Shown in pieces: positions 1 through 6,833 of a stretch of DNA of 10,109 nucleotides. The DNA lies in the NCBI GenBank assembly GCA_003649145.1, contig QMQZ01000003.1, forward strand, positions 1 through 10,109. The letters are read 5' to 3'. How positions within the stretch are numbered: position 1 is the stretch's first letter; the number at the start of each line of letters is the position of its first letter. The notes below the pieces were generated by a model. That model made no database searches, was not told the DNA's origin, and was given only the letters and a program-made list of their open reading frames with translations. Source of the stretch: Thermoproteota archaeon. Lineage in GTDB: Archaea > Thermoproteota > Methanomethylicia > Culexarchaeales > Culexmicrobiaceae. The position numbers were made by a program, and so were the translations under genes.

Positions 1-27
1 CAATTTAGAAAGTTAGAAAACAATCAA

Positions 28-855
28 TTAAAGGTCAACATCTTCACCCGAATCATCCGGGTATTCAAGCTCCTTAAGCTTTTGAATCCTCAACATCCTC
101 TTAACAACCCTACTAGGGAGAGAAATGTCTTCGCGCCTCATCTCAACAGGACCTAAAATTACTAGGCCGCGCCCATCAACAATTTCTATTTCATGCATTC
201 TCAAATCGTGAGGAGTTTGCCTCATCTTCTCAATTAAAATAAACCTTCTAAGCCTACCACCTCTCACAAATCGCCTAAATCTAATAATTCCATCACCAAT
301 ATGCTCAGTGCCCCAGCCGAAAGCTTGAGAAGTTGTCACCGCGTACTGCGAAGTAGCCATAATAGTGAAATCCCACTTAGAGAGAACTTTCTTAATAAAG
401 TAGCTGTACTTCCTAGCCATGGCAGGCTTGTCGAGCCAAAACGCAGAAAGGGAATCTATAACTAATCTAGCTCTACCATAACCCAACTTCCTCTTAGCTT
501 CAATAACTTTACTTACCAGCTCTTCGATGTCAAGCGTTTTTAGGCACCAAGGATCACTTGTAGCCGATAGTAGAGCATCAATAACAATCAAGTTCCCACT
601 GGAAATTGCACTTGAAAAATCCATTTTAAATTGAGCTGCCTGACGAATTATTGAGTCTCTGCTCTCCTCAGTTGTGACGTAAATGCACTTGTCACCATCT
701 TTGACGCCCTGCCAAATAAAGTGCAAGCATAAAATCGTCTTACCAGTTCCAGGCTCACCTGTTACAGCTACGAAAAAGCCTCTCGGCACACCGCCATCAA
801 GCATTTTATCAAGCTCTGGAATTCCAGTAGAAAGTCTTTCAATTTTTACACTCAA
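28..855 (-). CDS. KaiC-like RecA-superfamily ATPase (single KaiC domain)
   Basis: Single-domain ATPase of the KaiC/GvpD/RAD55 group, a family of cytosolic signalling or regulatory ATPases with no fixed substrate. Seen (numbering from the longer start at 867): the family opening ST-GIPELDKMLDGG at 13-26, Walker A GEPGTGKT at 37-44, the acidic pair EE at 67-68 where KaiC has its catalytic glutamates, and Walker B LVIDS with Asp138. There is no second KaiC domain and no fused HTH or kinase; the C-terminus is acidic. Start choice: TTG at 855 lies 5 nt after a GGTGA site (865-861). An in-frame TTG at 867 gives 279 aa and would be nearly leaderless given the TATA-like box at 896-888. The gene follows the DUF92 gene by about 40 nt on the same strand but seems to have its own promoter. 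Family call is firm, cellular role unknown. Confidence 0.9.
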   Translation of the reverse strand: MSVKIERLSTGIPELDKMLDGGVPRGFFVAVTGEPGTGKTILCLHFIWQGVKDGDKCIYVTTEESRDSIIRQAAQFKMDFSSAISSGNLIVIDALLSATSDPWCLKTLDIEELVSKVIEAKRKLGYGRARLVIDSLSAFWLDKPAMARKYSYFIKKVLSKWDFTIMATSQYAVTTSQAFGWGTEHIGDGIIRFRRFVRGGRLRRFILIEKMRQTPHDLRMHEIEIVDGRGLVILGPVEMRREDISLPSRVVKRMLRIQKLKELEYPDDSGEDVDL

Positions 856-885
856 AATATTCACCAATAAAAACAGCTCTATCAG

Positions 886-900
886 TCAAATATAAGTTTA
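886..900 (-). promoter_or_regulatory. TATA-like promoter of the KaiC-like gene
   Basis: On the minus strand CTTATATTT lies at 896-888, preceded by A-rich bases that could serve as BRE. The usual archaeal distance of about 25 nt predicts transcription start near 866, just upstream of the GGTGA site. The box overlaps the stop codon of the preceding DUF92 gene. Pattern-based call only. Confidence 0.4.
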
Positions 901-1713
901 GAGTAGAAGGCATAAGGTAAATCCAATGATTCCTCCAATTGCTGTTGAAGTAAAGTTGACTACGTGATTATTAATGCACTCAAAACCTTTAACAAGCTTA
1001 GCCTCAGAACCACACCGATGATGCTTAACTTCAGTGAACTTTTTACACGTCTCACACCAATATTGCGCCTGAACTGTTGCACCTAAAACACTATCAATAG
1101 TCGAGCCAACAAAGCCAGAGATTACCGCTATCAATAAAATCTTAATTGGCGAGAAAGATGGCTCCGCTCCACTTATAATTGCAACCATTCCAATTATTGT
1201 TGAAGCTAATAGTATTGCTAATTCACCGTAAATTGAAACTCCTCCAGAAGTCCCCCTCGGAACCTTCTTCTTCAAATTAGTTATGAGTCTAGGTTCTCCT
1301 GGATATAGAAGGCCGATTTCAGTTGCAAGTGTGTCTGCTGCAGCAGTACTTATAGCGCCAAGATATCCCCCGAAAAATGCACCTCCACCAAATAACCCCT
1401 CAGCTAAAGCGAAGAAAGCTGCAATCCCTCCATTGCCAATAACATTAGTCCAAGCTCTAGCTCCACCCTTGGCTTCCGCAACCCCCAATCTACGCTTAAT
1501 ATCATACTTATACTTCGTCAATAAACCAGCAGATAAGTGGAATGCAAGTAGAACTGCAAACCAATTCCAACCGCCAAAGATGAGCGTTATAAAACCAACA
1601 ATGAAAGCAGCTGCAGTACCCGTGTAATCTACAAGTTTAAGCCTTATTGATATTATGGCGAGAACAGTCAATATGGCTACAGCTGCAACTAAATCAGCCA
1701 ACGATGTATACAC
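898..1713 (-). CDS. DUF92 (TIGR00297-like) membrane protein, VTE6/phytyl-phosphate kinase homologue
   Basis: Polytopic membrane protein of 271 aa, a usual DUF92 length. Seen: family motifs GGARAWTNVIGNGG, AADTLATEIG, VPRGTSGGVSIYG and GSTIDSVLGATVQ between hydrophobic helices. A cytosolic-looking Cys/His insert follows (C220, C223, H231/H232, C234) and then a VNF motif before the last helix. Known: the plant and cyanobacterial DUF92 member VTE6 phosphorylates phytyl phosphate to the diphosphate. Inferred: here it may act on geranylgeranyl or another polyprenyl phosphate, feeding archaeal lipid or dolichol-type carrier synthesis; a polyprenol kinase homologue lies at 8375-9070. Start is GTG at 1713, 5 nt after GGTGAT (1724-1719). 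An ATG four bases upstream is out of frame. The gene is divergent from the CcdA-like gene and shares a palindromic promoter region with it. Family call firm, substrate unproven. Confidence 0.88.
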   Translation of the reverse strand: MYTSLADLVAAVAILTVLAIISIRLKLVDYTGTAAAFIVGFITLIFGGWNWFAVLLAFHLSAGLLTKYKYDIKRRLGVAEAKGGARAWTNVIGNGGIAAFFALAEGLFGGGAFFGGYLGAISTAAADTLATEIGLLYPGEPRLITNLKKKVPRGTSGGVSIYGELAILLASTIIGMVAIISGAEPSFSPIKILLIAVISGFVGSTIDSVLGATVQAQYWCETCKKFTEVKHHRCGSEAKLVKGFECINNHVVNFTSTAIGGIIGFTLCLLL

Positions 1714-1750
1714 TCATTATCACCTTCACATCTAAGCTATAATTGAAAAA

Positions 1751-1764
1751 CTTAAAATTTTAAG
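1751..1764. promoter_or_regulatory. Perfect palindromic, probably bidirectional TATA element
   Basis: CTTAAAATTTTAAG is a perfect 14-bp palindrome in the 83-bp gap between the divergent DUF92 and CcdA-like genes. Reading it as a TATA box in both directions predicts starts about 26 nt from its centre, near 1783 (plus) and 1732 (minus). These would leave leaders of about 14 and 19 nt holding GGGGA (1788-1792) and GGTGAT (1724-1719). Inference from pattern and spacing. Confidence 0.5.
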
Positions 1765-1796
1765 CTTAACGCAAAAATAATAGCTTAGGGGAAATA

Positions 1797-2435
1797 ATGA
1801 ACGAATATATGCTATTGCTTTCAGCGATCACATTAGGGTGTAGTGCTATCGCATACTCATCACCAACAATAGCAACACTAATTTCTTATGTTAAAAATGG
1901 AGATATTCTAGCAATCGTAAGAATGGCAGCTGGAGGATTAATATCACTTTCAATACTATATGCCGCGTCAACCGGATTTCACTTAGCATTATGTGAAGTA
2001 ATAAGTGAAACTACCGTGAAAATCGTAATTGCCCTACTCTCAACACTTCTGATAGTATACGGATTTATCATGTCAGATGTCTTTGGAATATCATTATTTA
2101 GAGCTCCAATCAAACCCCCGTACACTCCACTAGAAGGCAAGCCTTCCGGTTCTCCAACAATATTAGGATTCATAACTTACTTGAAGCCGACAGTTCCAAC
2201 CACCATTGCTCTATTAATATCAATGATTGTTTTCGACGCAATCAAAGCAATATTCTTCTTCACAATGCTATATTTAGGTGAAACACTCACAAGCGTATTA
2301 CTAACGCTCCTCGGCGCAAGAACTGTGAAAGGAATCAACGAATTCAAATCATTCATAGATAAAGCTAAAAATCACGCCAGCTATCTAATAATTGCGTCGG
2401 GATTTATCAGTATGCTTTCTGTAATTAGTTTATAG
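1797..2435 (+). CDS. CcdA/DsbD-like six-helix membrane protein lacking the redox cysteines
   Basis: Integral membrane protein of 212 aa with about six helices (near 4-30, 37-62, 73-95, 120-146, 149-172, 193-211). The layout recalls CcdA/DsbD-type thiol-disulfide carriers, built as two three-helix halves. Helix 1 carries S22-P23-T24 where CcdA usually has SPC. After a linker like the CcdA GLxLFRLP region (GISLFRAP at 97-104), helix 4 carries K130-P131-T132-V133-P134 where CcdA has a PC-x-GP motif. Both cysteine positions are Thr, so electron transfer by the CcdA mechanism is not expected; C15 and C66 are the only cysteines. ATG at 1797 follows GGGGA by 4 nt. thiDN follows after 10 nt with its Shine-Dalgarno over this stop codon, so the two are co-transcribed. 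A link to thiamine or pyrimidine uptake is possible but speculative. Homology to CcdA is by eye, so moderate confidence. Confidence 0.6.
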   Translation: MNEYMLLLSAITLGCSAIAYSSPTIATLISYVKNGDILAIVRMAAGGLISLSILYAASTGFHLALCEVISETTVKIVIALLSTLLIVYGFIMSDVFGISLFRAPIKPPYTPLEGKPSGSPTILGFITYLKPTVPTTIALLISMIVFDAIKAIFFFTMLYLGETLTSVLLTLLGARTVKGINEFKSFIDKAKNHASYLIIASGFISMLSVISL

Positions 2436-2445
2436 GTGAAAACTC

Positions 2446-3810
2446 ATGAAGAAGATTTATAAAGCCTTAACCATAGCAGGCTCAGACTCAGGTGGCGGAG
2501 CAGGAATTCAAGCCGACTTAAAAACTTTCGCTGCATTTGGAGTTCATGGAATGACCGTAGTAACGGCAGTAACTGCCCAAAATACCGTTGAGGTAAAAGG
2601 AATTCACGTCCTCCCTCCAGAGATGGTCGAAATGCAAATCCAAGCCATCATTGAAGACATAGGAGTTGATGCAGCTAAAACAGGAATGCTTTACACGAAG
2701 GAAATAGTTGAAGCAGTAGCTAGGAAGATAGAGGAACATAAGATTAAAACTGTAGTTGACCCGGTAATGGTTGCAAAGTCAGGAGCAAGACTACTACTTG
2801 AAGATGCTATAGAAGCTTTGAAATCAAAATTGATTCCAAAGGCACTAGTAATAACGCCAAACATCCCTGAAGCAGAAGTCATCGTCGGATATGAAATTAG
2901 AAGCATTGAAGACATGAAAAGAGCAGCAAAAGACATTCACGAATTAGGTGCGGATGCAGTTGTCATTAAAGGAGGGCACCTACCTGGGAAGAAGATAGTA
3001 GACATTCTATACTATAAAGGTAAAACATTCGAATTTGAGAAGTTGAAAATCGAATCGACAAACACTCATGGAACAGGCTGCTCATTCTCAGCTGCAATCG
3101 CAGCTTTAATAGCAAAGGGAAAGAGAATTCCAGAAGCAGTTAAAGTAGCAAGCGAATTCATCAACAGGGCAATTAAACATGGTTACAGTATAGGAGGAGG
3201 ACACGGACCAGTCAATCCACTAGTAGAACTCTATGAAAAATCATCCAAGTACATCGCATGGAAAAACGTGAGTGAAGCACTCAAACTAATCGAAGAATCA
3301 CCTGAGCTTCTGCAACTGCTTCCAGAAGTGAGAATGAACATTGGGGAGGCATCAATGTATGCAGAGGAAATTGAAGACGTATGTGCGATAAGCGGTAGAA
3401 TAACAGAAGTTAATGGAAAATTGAGAGCTGCAGGGTGCCCGAAATTCGGAGCTTCAAAGCACATTGCTAGAGCAATACTATCAGCAATGAAAATCAATCC
3501 AAACATCAGAGCTGCAATGAACATAAAGTATAGTAAAGAAATCATAGAAGCATGCAGAAAGCTAGGCCTCATAGTAGCTTCATTTAGCCGAGAAGAAGAA
3601 CCTATACACATCAAAGAAACTGAAGGTGCAAGCATACCTTGGGGAATAAGAACAGCCATTATGAAATCAGAAAAATTCCCAGACATAATATACGATTTGG
3701 GAGAAGTAGGCAAAGAGCCTATGATAAGGATACTAGGGAGAAACGCAATTGATGTAGTTCAAAAAACTAAAAAAATTGGTGAAATTCTAATGCAAATTAA
3801 TAAAAAATGA
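2446..3810 (+). CDS. thiDN: Bifunctional HMP/HMP-P kinase (ThiD) - thiamine-phosphate synthase (ThiN)
   Basis: Cytosolic thiamine biosynthesis fusion of 454 aa. The ThiD domain (about 1-255) phosphorylates hydroxymethylpyrimidine and its monophosphate. The ThiN domain (about 275-450) joins the pyrimidine diphosphate to the thiazole phosphate to give thiamine phosphate. Seen: the ThiD start AGSDSGGGAGIQADLKTF, the VDPVM motif, VITPNIPEA, and the anion-hole GTGC at 209-212 with catalytic Cys212. In ThiN, SGRI has Arg318 and FGASKHIAR has His339, a 21-residue spacing equal to that of the Arg320/His341 pair I recall as needed for activity in Pyrobaculum ThiN, and KETEGASIPWG is present. This favours an enzyme over a ThiR-type regulator, which would also carry an HTH in place of ThiD. 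ATG at 2446 lies 6 nt after GGTGA (2435-2439), which overlaps the stop of the upstream membrane gene. It converges on the next operon with a 9-nt gap. Confidence 0.95.
   Translation: MKKIYKALTIAGSDSGGGAGIQADLKTFAAFGVHGMTVVTAVTAQNTVEVKGIHVLPPEMVEMQIQAIIEDIGVDAAKTGMLYTKEIVEAVARKIEEHKIKTVVDPVMVAKSGARLLLEDAIEALKSKLIPKALVITPNIPEAEVIVGYEIRSIEDMKRAAKDIHELGADAVVIKGGHLPGKKIVDILYYKGKTFEFEKLKIESTNTHGTGCSFSAAIAALIAKGKRIPEAVKVASEFINRAIKHGYSIGGGHGPVNPLVELYEKSSKYIAWKNVSEALKLIEESPELLQLLPEVRMNIGEASMYAEEIEDVCAISGRITEVNGKLRAAGCPKFGASKHIARAILSAMKINPNIRAAMNIKYSKEIIEACRKLGLIVASFSREEEPIHIKETEGASIPWGIRTAIMKSEKFPDIIYDLGEVGKEPMIRILGRNAIDVVQKTKKIGEILMQINKK
3761..3775 (-). terminator. Candidate T-tract terminator for the four-gene minus-strand operon
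   Basis: On the minus strand, 45-60 nt past the stop of the last operon gene, there is a T7 run (3775-3769), two other bases, then a T6 run (3766-3761). Oligo-T tracts of this kind end transcription in archaea. The tract is at the same time coding sequence of thiDN on the other strand (codons for QKTKK), so it may simply reflect lysine codons. Confidence 0.35.
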
Positions 3811-3819
3811 TGATTTACG

Positions 3820-4452
3820 CTATTTTGGCAGCTTCAGCCACTCGAACAATAGGAATTCAAGTCTTCCTAGCATCAGGTTGTATCGCGTAACTACTGTTTT
3901 CGCGAAGGCATAGCCGAATGCTAGCATCATGAACCATCTGCCAGCGTCAGCCAATGTCTTAGCCCTGCCAGTGTGAAGCATTGGGAATGTGAATATGAAG
4001 TAGTACAGAGTTGTTGCAACAGCGGCTAGGAACACAATGTTGCCTAGAGTGGCTGCAGGATCTGCCTTTATAATGTTTATACCTGCTGTTGCTGCAATTT
4101 GAGCTAGGAAGCTTGTCTCAATATCTCTGACGAATGAAGCTGCTATACCTACTCCTACGATTATTGAAATGCCGTACCTGTAAAGCCAATATAGTGTCTT
4201 GTGATACCTGAAGTACATCAAGAAGCCTAGAATTATTGGTATTATGTATAGAGCCTCGCCAGCCGTTAAGTGGTCAATTCCGAAGGTCTTCACACCTCTA
4301 ATTGCCTGTACGAAGCTGTAGCCAACTGCAACGCCAACGAATGTGTGCTCAGCAAACTTGAATAGAGGGTTGTCTCTGTAAGCGAAGCTGTAAACTGCGA
4401 TGGTTAATATGGCTGCAACCCAAATTCCACATTCAGTCCAAATATCAGCCAT
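3820..4452 (-). CDS. Polytopic membrane protein, last gene of the DUF6754-type module
   Basis: Unknown function, 210 aa, about six hydrophobic segments (near 8-24, 36-52, 64-82, 88-108, 130-155, 170-188). After helix 1 comes RDNPLFKFAEHTFVGVAVGY, with FAEH at 33-36. I recall NP-x-F-x-FAEH-type motifs from uncharacterised membrane proteins encoded beside DUF6754 genes in Chloroflexota and similar bacteria, but I cannot confirm this by search. There is no catalytic motif, no cysteine pair and no transporter signature I know. ATG at 4452 comes 3 nt after the stop of the preceding gene, with AAGGGAGGTG (4470-4461) eight bases upstream, inside the end of that gene; translational coupling is likely. 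The conserved acidic-His pair set in a membrane-embedded stretch is the best candidate for a functional site. Confidence 0.8.
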   Translation of the reverse strand: MADIWTECGIWVAAILTIAVYSFAYRDNPLFKFAEHTFVGVAVGYSFVQAIRGVKTFGIDHLTAGEALYIIPIILGFLMYFRYHKTLYWLYRYGISIIVGVGIAASFVRDIETSFLAQIAATAGINIIKADPAATLGNIVFLAAVATTLYYFIFTFPMLHTGRAKTLADAGRWFMMLAFGYAFAKTVVTRYNLMLGRLEFLLFEWLKLPK

Positions 4453-4455
4453 ACC

Positions 4456-5292
4456 CTATGCACCTCCCTTCTTCTGAGCCTTCAAAGCGAAGTACGCTAT
4501 GTTCGCTATTATGATTGCAATAATTAGCATTATGTGAGCAACGCTGAATGCGTCTAGCTTCCTAATACCGGAGCCTGGCTTACCGATTAGGTACTCGTAC
4601 TCTCCAGCTCTACCAGCGTCTGTTAATGCCTTAACTTGTGCTGGGTAGTATGGCTCCATTGTAGGCATCATCATTGCTAGTACACAGGACATGTATGTAA
4701 TTCCGTATGGAGTTACCCACTGCCTAATCCATCCTTGAGCTACGTCTCCTGAGGGCGTAACGCTAATTATCATCGCGAAGTCAGATGCTCCGCTAATGTC
4801 CTTAAGCATTGGTATTTGATTTAGTGGCGTGCCGTAGTAGTCGGTTGGAACTGCAGCGTGTAGGTTCTCTGCAACTGCTTTCATTGCAGTTTCTCCGCCT
4901 GGAATGTATCCTAGGAATACATAGTCAACGCCATATTGTTTCCCGTAAGCGTCCGGATTTACCTTCGTAATTAATGATTCATAGCATATTGGCCCGTCGC
5001 TGTATAGCGTCATGATGACTACTTTGACGTTTCTTTCAAATAGGTCATGTAGGGTAGCTACCATGAATGGTTCTAGAGCTGGAAGTGATCCTACACCGTA
5101 GTCTACGCTTACTAGTACATATGCTCCATCGGGTAAACCTTCAACGTATTGATGCCACTCCTTCACTCTACTACTGATAGGTACTGGCAGGCCTAACGGC
5201 TTTACTAATGGTACTGCTAAGCATATTATTAGAATTGTGTAGATTATTTCTCTAGGTAATGACTCTATATATTCAAGTGGAGACTTAGCCAT
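4456..5292 (-). CDS. Membrane-anchored alpha/beta protein with a soluble domain between two terminal helices (unknown function)
   Basis: Unknown function, 278 aa. Seen: one hydrophobic helix near 15-33, a soluble domain of about 200 residues, and a second helix at 250-270 ending in AQKKGGA. The positive tail suggests the C-terminus is cytosolic and hence the domain extracytoplasmic (inference). The domain alternates beta and alpha in Rossmann-like fashion: AYVLVSVDYGVGS (57-69), NVKVVIMTLYSDGP (88-101), YGVDYVFLGYIPGGE (120-134), PTDYYGTP (149-156) and FAMIISVTPSGD. Candidate functional residues are D64, D99, G132-G133-E134 and D151-Y152-Y153-G154. I recall the same DY...GS, LGY-PGG and PTDYYG motifs in unnamed bacterial membrane proteins. 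ATG at 5292 follows the previous stop by one base, with GGGAGGAGGG (5308-5299) six bases upstream. Neither signal peptidase site nor lipobox is visible. Not a recognised enzyme. Confidence 0.82.
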   Translation of the reverse strand: MAKSPLEYIESLPREIIYTILIICLAVPLVKPLGLPVPISSRVKEWHQYVEGLPDGAYVLVSVDYGVGSLPALEPFMVATLHDLFERNVKVVIMTLYSDGPICYESLITKVNPDAYGKQYGVDYVFLGYIPGGETAMKAVAENLHAAVPTDYYGTPLNQIPMLKDISGASDFAMIISVTPSGDVAQGWIRQWVTPYGITYMSCVLAMMMPTMEPYYPAQVKALTDAGRAGEYEYLIGKPGSGIRKLDAFSVAHIMLIIAIIIANIAYFALKAQKKGGA

Positions 5293-5293
5293 T

Positions 5294-5971
5294 CTAATCC
5301 CTCCTCCCGAGGTATCCAGTCTCCATTCCCATCAGCGTTCTGATTCCTAGCAATATTGCGCCAAGTGCACCGCCTATCAAGATACCTCTGAATGAAGACT
5401 TCACTATGTACTTGTTTATCCAATCAGCTACTTCAATTACTTGAGGCAAGTATGCCTGGAATGCAGGTGTTCTTGACATTAGAGTGATGAATCCGACGAT
5501 CAGCAGTGCAGTAGCCTCAATAGTTCTAGCTCTGAAAGCTCTATAGCATGCGGAGGTGATGTAGAATGCTAGTGATGAGTACATGGTTCCGCTTAAAGCG
5601 GCGAATACATAAGTTGTCATCCAGTCGTACTGGTATTTGCTAACGTTTATGCCAAGAGCAGGCTCTCCACCTATACCTACGATAACCATGATTACTGCTA
5701 CAAACAGTAGCCAAGCGCTGTAGTACCATTGACCCGGAGTCTTTCTACTGACATGCCTGCTGTGTATGAGGGCGATGTTTACCATACCGAAGCCGATTGT
5801 GAATGCTGCAAGTAGGTTTGCCCAATTTGTAAGCGTTTCACCAACCTTCTGCATTGTTATTTGGTATGGCTCAACAGGCTGTTTTGGAACTATGAAGTAC
5901 TGCAGTATCATGATTATGCCCATTATGAAGGTTATTATAATTGGCAAGTGCCTCCTATAGGCTAGGGACAT
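5294..5971 (-). CDS. Polytopic membrane protein, second gene of the DUF6754-type module
   Basis: Unknown function, 225 aa, with about six hydrophobic segments (near 8-27, 48-68, 84-104, 117-140, 150-166, 194-213). Helix 2 is followed by a basic loop HSRHVSRKTPGQWYYSAW, helix 3 by GGEPALGIN, and the C-terminus is short and charged (LGRRD). No known transporter or enzyme motif. ATG at 5971 lies 13 nt after the stop of the DUF6754-like gene; the leader reads GGTGTGGTGAG right up to the ATG, so the Shine-Dalgarno is probably the more distant GGTG. Its last codons carry the ribosome site of the next gene, one base away. Topology and context suggest it forms the membrane core of a complex with the other three products; that is inference. 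Confidence 0.8.
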   Translation of the reverse strand: MSLAYRRHLPIIITFIMGIIMILQYFIVPKQPVEPYQITMQKVGETLTNWANLLAAFTIGFGMVNIALIHSRHVSRKTPGQWYYSAWLLFVAVIMVIVGIGGEPALGINVSKYQYDWMTTYVFAALSGTMYSSLAFYITSACYRAFRARTIEATALLIVGFITLMSRTPAFQAYLPQVIEVADWINKYIVKSSFRGILIGGALGAILLGIRTLMGMETGYLGRRD

Positions 5972-5984
5972 CTCACCACACCGC

Positions 5985-6764
5985 CTACAACTTCAAGAAT
6001 TCGACAATTGCCTTAGTTCCAGCAGTTGTCAGTAGTGCTCCAATAACTCCTAGAACTATTGCAACCATCTTGCCGAGGTCTTGGACGAATAGGCTGCCAG
6101 TGTGAGCTGGATCCTTAGTCAAGTATGCTCCTGCAGCGTAGCACTCTTCGCCGATTAGGACGTAGTCACCGACTATGGCGAAGAATGGTATCTGGTAGAG
6201 TCGCGCAGTACCTGCAACCTGTATTGCTCCAACTCTGTAGAATGTCTCTGCGAAGATTAATGACTCTGCGTAGAATGGTCCAACCATTATGTTTGCAGCA
6301 GGCCTCTCTCGCTCTGCAATACCCTGCACTGCCGCTGCATAAGCGAATTGCGAGCTTGAGAGATATCGTATAGCTTCCTCAGGCTTGGCCTCTTCAGGCC
6401 GACCTTCTGCCAAGAAAGCCTGCTTATAAAGTTCGTGAGCTATTGGGATGACTTGAGTCCCGTACACTGAGTAAATTACGGGAACTCTATACCTAGCGCA
6501 GAGCCTGGCGACTTCTCCGAATACCGCCAGCCCTGCAACTGTTAATGGAGCCCAAGTTCCAGTTAAGCTGTTTAGTCCAGAGGTAAAGTGAACTGGCCTT
6601 CCCATCTCAGCAGCTCTTCCAACAGCCTCCTCCAAGGCATCAAGACCAGCTATTCTCCTGAACGATACTGTCCAGCCCTTCTTGATTTTGTCTATTGCAA
6701 TCATAGCTAATACCCATATTAGTATTAGTGCGACAAACTCCATGAAACGCCCAGACACAATCAT
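5985..6764 (-). CDS. DUF6754-like membrane-anchored protein, first gene of the module
   Basis: Function unknown, 259 aa. Seen: a hydrophobic helix at about 9-25 followed by a basic stretch (KIKKGWTVSFRR), a soluble alpha/beta domain of about 200 residues, and a second helix at about 232-250. The positive residues after helix 1 suggest the domain is cytosolic (inference). Motifs are GRPVHFTSGLNSLTG (55-69, with H59 and the SG and NS pairs), RVPVIYSVYGTQ (93-104), GPFYAES (162-168) and GDYVLIGEE (199-207). I recognise the HFTSG...GDYVLIGEE combination as that of DUF6754 proteins, annotated in Chloroflexota, Planctomycetes and some archaea without a function; this is from memory. ATG at 6764 lies 6 nt after GGGAGG (6776-6771). 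It is the first gene of the operon, 32 nt or so from a predicted start site. Confidence 0.78.
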   Translation of the reverse strand: MIVSGRFMEFVALILIWVLAMIAIDKIKKGWTVSFRRIAGLDALEEAVGRAAEMGRPVHFTSGLNSLTGTWAPLTVAGLAVFGEVARLCARYRVPVIYSVYGTQVIPIAHELYKQAFLAEGRPEEAKPEEAIRYLSSSQFAYAAAVQGIAERERPAANIMVGPFYAESLIFAETFYRVGAIQVAGTARLYQIPFFAIVGDYVLIGEECYAAGAYLTKDPAHTGSLFVQDLGKMVAIVLGVIGALLTTAGTKAIVEFLKL

Positions 6765-6818
6765 AGATTTCCTCCCCTAGACTTTGAAGTTAACTGTAAA
6801 ATAGTCTCATGGAAATGT

Positions 6819-6833
6819 GTATATAACTTTTAC
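6819..6833 (-). promoter_or_regulatory. BRE/TATA promoter of the four-gene membrane operon
   Basis: On the minus strand GTAAAAG (6833-6827) followed by TTATATAC (6826-6819) is a good match to an archaeal BRE plus TATA box. Initiation about 26 nt downstream would fall near 6797. That leaves a leader of about 32 nt with GGGAGG placed six bases before the ATG at 6764. It is one of the clearest promoters in the window. Confidence 0.6.

Noticed and set aside
1797..2435. Annotating this gene as a true cytochrome c biogenesis protein CcdA
   Set aside because: Both redox cysteine positions hold threonine and no thioredoxin or cytochrome gene is nearby, so only a CcdA-like fold is claimed.
3231..3713. 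160-codon open frame on the minus strand inside the ThiN domain
   Set aside because: Antisense shadow of thiDN; no ribosome site and no family resemblance.
3820..6764. Calling the four-gene module an ABC transporter or a respiratory complex
   Set aside because: There is no ABC ATPase, no heme, iron-sulfur or quinone site motif, and no charged-helix pattern typical of proton-pumping subunits.
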